From Leeuwenhoekiella nanhaiensis (GTDB lineage Bacteria > Bacteroidota > Bacteroidia > Flavobacteriales > Flavobacteriaceae): a stretch of 64,000 nucleotides of DNA. Location of the stretch: assembly GCF_002744755.1 (NCBI RefSeq), contig NZ_KZ319290.1:257750-321749 (forward strand). The letters are read 5' to 3'. Positions 62,403 through 64,000 of the stretch are shown here, piece after piece. The position numbers were made by a program, and so were the translations under genes. Numbering within the stretch: position 1 is the first letter of the stretch; each line of letters begins with the position of its first letter. The notes under the pieces are model-generated. The model did not search any database. It was not told the origin of the DNA and saw only the letters and a list, made by a program, of their open reading frames with translations.

Positions 62403-62422
62403 GGCTTTTTGTAATAAATTTG
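62389..62422 (+). promoter_or_regulatory. Promoter of aroK
   Basis: TTTG (62389-62392) and TAAATTTG (62415-62422), spaced 22 bp, match the -33/-7 pattern, with a predicted leader of about 45 nt. It overlaps the divergent tRNA-Lys promoter. Confidence 0.45.
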
Positions 62423-62474
62423 AAGAAAATTATTCAGTATTATTTACTGCTCTGAAAATCAGATTCATTTAAGC

Positions 62475-62993
62475 ATGAAAATTTATTTAATAGGATATAT
62501 GGGCTCAGGAAAATCTACTTTAGGTAGAGCTTTGGCCCAAAAACAACAACTTCGATTTATTGATTTTGATGAGTACCTCGAGGAAAAAGAGGGGCAGAGC
62601 ATCGCAACTATTTTTAAAGAGAAAGGCGAAATCTACTTCAGGAAACGCGAATCACACTATCTGGACGAACTTTTAGATCTGGAAGAAGAAGCGGTTATAA
62701 GCCTGGGCGGTGGTACCCCGTGTTATGGTGATGCAATGCAGCGCATAAAAGCGGCGCCGGGTACCTCTGTGTATATAAACGTTCCGGTTACTGAACTGAG
62801 TAGTCGTTTGTGGAGTCAGCGGGAACACAGACCGGTTCTAAATCATCAGGATACTCCTGAGAAACTGGAAGAATTTGTGCGTAAACACCTCTTTGAACGC
62901 AGTTTTTATTACAATCAGGCAGATTTAATACTGCGCACGCAAGATCAAACTCCTGAGGACTCTTTAAAAGCCTTAGAAGCGGCTTTATTCTAA
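62475..62993 (+). CDS. aroK: Shikimate kinase
   Basis: The 172-residue P-loop kinase phosphorylates shikimate in the chorismate pathway. Walker A is GYMGSGKST. FIDFDEYLEEKEGQSIATIF and FRKRESHYL bind shikimate, SLGGGTPCY is the substrate glycine loop, and SQREHRPVL is the lid region. Length is normal. The 3' end overlaps the convergent phosphoribosyltransferase gene by 9 bp. Confidence 0.95.
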   Translation: MKIYLIGYMGSGKSTLGRALAQKQQLRFIDFDEYLEEKEGQSIATIFKEKGEIYFRKRESHYLDELLDLEEEAVISLGGGTPCYGDAMQRIKAAPGTSVYINVPVTELSSRLWSQREHRPVLNHQDTPEKLEEFVRKHLFERSFYYNQADLILRTQDQTPEDSLKALEAALF

Positions 62994-63488
62994 AATGGCA
63001 TAATCGCCTTCGGGTTTAAAGCGCACTTTTACACGCTCATTTAATGAAGTGCTTAAAGAGATGCCTTTGTAATCGGCTTTTACCGGATATTTCTTATGAT
63101 TTCGGTTTACCAAAACAGCGGTTTTAAATTGCTTTAGCGGCACATCCAAAAAATGTTTAACCCCGTAAATAAGTGTAGTCCCTGAATTGAGCACGTCGTC
63201 TATGAGTACCAAAGACTTGTTCGCATAAGCTTCCGGTTGTAATGAGGTCTCTACCGTTCCCTGAGGCGCGGTTTTATTCATGGTAACCCGGCACAGGGTA
63301 CATTTGATTTCTGATATCTCTTCTAAAATGGGTTTTAGCCGTTCCGCAATCGCATAACCGTTTAGCGCAACACCGGCAAGAATAATTTCGCTTTCATCAA
63401 CATTGCTTTCGTAGATCTGATAAGCAATGCGACGTATTTTATGTTGAATATCCTCGTGCGATAGAATGGTTTGTACTGCCGTTTTCAT
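62985..63488 (-). CDS. PyrR-like phosphoribosyltransferase
   Basis: The 167-residue type I phosphoribosyltransferase has the PRPP loop SLVLIDDVLNSGTTLIYG, an N-terminal dimer region (LSHEDIQHKIRRIAYQIYE) and GVALNGYAIAERLKPIL. The shape is that of PyrR/Upp-like proteins, but a regulatory role in pyrimidine genes is not shown by context. It could be a uracil or hypoxanthine transferase. It lies downstream of the truncated methyltransferase on the same strand (17-bp gap). Confidence 0.85.
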   Translation of the reverse strand: MKTAVQTILSHEDIQHKIRRIAYQIYESNVDESEIILAGVALNGYAIAERLKPILEEISEIKCTLCRVTMNKTAPQGTVETSLQPEAYANKSLVLIDDVLNSGTTLIYGVKHFLDVPLKQFKTAVLVNRNHKKYPVKADYKGISLSTSLNERVKVRFKPEGDYAILE

Positions 63489-63505
63489 ACTTAAACTAAA
63501 AGATT

Positions 63506-64000
63506 TCAGATTTTTTCAAAGATAGCGAAGAGTTCTTTTCCTGCCCGTGGTTTTATGGAATTATAACAGCGCTCTAAAGTTTTTATGCGGAAGTATTCTG
63601 AAAATAAATTGGTGTATTCTCTTTTGCTGCCGCCAAAGGGAGGGCCTTGTTCGGTAAGCGGAAAATCAAAAAACAAACCTGCGAGTTTTCCGCCTGAAGT
63701 CAGTAAATGGTAACTGTGCCTCACATAATGAGGCCGGAGTTTGGGGTCAAGGGCGCAAAAAAAGGTTTGTTCCAGAATACGATCATAGCTGCCGGAATAT
63801 TCAAAAAAATCTCCTTCAATGATTTTTAAGCGATCTGTAGCCGGAATACGTTGCTGTAAGCGCTGCAGGGCAGAACCGGAAAGATCAATGACGGTGATAT
63901 TCGTAAACCCGGCATTTAAAAGGGATTCTGCCTCGTGTCCGTAACCGGCTCCGGGTATTAAAATGCGTAGATTTTTCGATGGGAGTTGATCTGCATATTG
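63506..64000 (-). CDS. TPMT-like SAM-dependent methyltransferase, 5' end outside the window
   Basis: The minus-strand frame is open to the window edge, giving at least 164 residues; a small ORF start at 63724 is not the real one. Motif I reads LRILIPGAGYGHEAESLLNA, then TVIDLSGSAL, EGDFFEYSGSYDRILEQTFF and CALDPKLRPHYVRH, typical of the thiopurine S-methyltransferase superfamily, including halide/thiol methyltransferases. FFDFPLTEQGPPFGGSKREY is also characteristic. The physiological substrate is unknown. It is cotranscribed with the phosphoribosyltransferase gene. Confidence 0.88.
   Translation of the reverse strand, partial: QYADQLPSKNLRILIPGAGYGHEAESLLNAGFTNITVIDLSGSALQRLQQRIPATDRLKIIEGDFFEYSGSYDRILEQTFFCALDPKLRPHYVRHSYHLLTSGGKLAGLFFDFPLTEQGPPFGGSKREYTNLFSEYFRIKTLERCYNSIKPRAGKELFAIFEKI

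Noticed and set aside
63506-63724. Small stand-alone 72-residue gene
   Set aside because: The frame stays open upstream to the window edge and encodes the methyltransferase SAM motif, so it is only the 3' end of a larger gene.
1-64000. CRISPR arrays, insertion sequences, prophage or integrase genes
   Set aside because: No regularly spaced repeats, transposase-like or integrase-like proteins were seen; the HNH gene is the only element of mobile type.

Overview
The window is a gene-dense piece of a Flavobacteriaceae (Bacteroidota) chromosome, most likely marine. The evidence is: three proteins with type IX secretion (T9SS) type B C-terminal domains; T9SS parts scattered through the window (a PorP/SprF-like protein, a PorE-like OmpA protein, PorT and the DUF5103 Plug protein); a short primary sigma factor without region 1.1; a full Na+-translocating NADH:quinone reductase operon; UbiE for menaquinone; a lipoprotein-type TamA homologue (TamL); and repeated occurrence of the Bacteroidota -7 promoter element TAnnTTTG in front of genes. 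No genus is claimed. No insertion sequence, prophage, CRISPR array or rRNA operon was seen.

Layout. 1-4.4 kb: 3' end of a modular adhesin, then an SprF-like outer membrane partner and a PorE-like periplasmic anchor. 4.7-9.4 kb (minus): GntP permease, glycerate kinase, ribulose-phosphate epimerase, an atypical BLUF photoreceptor and RpoD. 9.6-12.3 kb: a large hybrid histidine kinase. 12.5-15.3 kb: proCBA. 15.7-20.6 kb: pnp, rpsO, accD and class II aldolase. 20.7-26.2 kb: TamL, a SpoU-type RNA methyltransferase, a SAM methyltransferase, PorT and UbiE. 26.4-31 kb (plus): TrkA/TrkH potassium uptake, a YpdA-like reductase and a fasciclin protein. 31-36.8 kb: aminotransferase, fatty acid desaturase, rsmG, a small unknown protein, pruA and apaG. 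36.8-39.4 kb: DUF3667 membrane protein and T9SS Plug. 39.6-47.2 kb (plus): nqrABCDEF, a small Nqr-associated protein and the flavin transferase ApbE. 47.1-51.4 kb (minus): map, HNH protein, methyltransferase and a type B secreted protein in one tightly coupled operon. 51.5-56.6 kb (minus): TetR, ABC, HlyD and TolC export operon. 56.7-62.1 kb: ChaN-like protein, DEAD-box helicase, second type B secreted protein, small membrane protein, thioredoxin and an NmrA-like protein. 62.1-64 kb: tRNA-Leu(GAG), tRNA-Lys(TTT), shikimate kinase, a phosphoribosyltransferase and a truncated TPMT-like methyltransferase.

How the genes work together. NqrA-F builds a sodium gradient; ApbE flavinylates NqrB and NqrC. 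TrkA/TrkH handles potassium. proCBA makes proline and pruA catalyses the second step of its breakdown. Most of the window is ordinary core genome.

The points most worth a second look are: (1) an ABC transporter whose nucleotide-binding domain keeps Walker A but has lost the LSGGQ signature, the Walker B aspartate and the switch histidine; (2) a BLUF protein lacking both the Trp and the Met of the output region, placed directly behind the rpoD terminator; (3) an HNH homing-endonuclease-like gene translationally coupled into a housekeeping operon; (4) two type B T9SS cargo genes without an SprF-like neighbour; (5) an AccD without zinc-ribbon cysteines; and (6) a terminator and promoter that overlap behind nqrF and drive a nearly leaderless gene. 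No clearly new multi-gene system is evident; the degenerate ABC export operon is the closest candidate.
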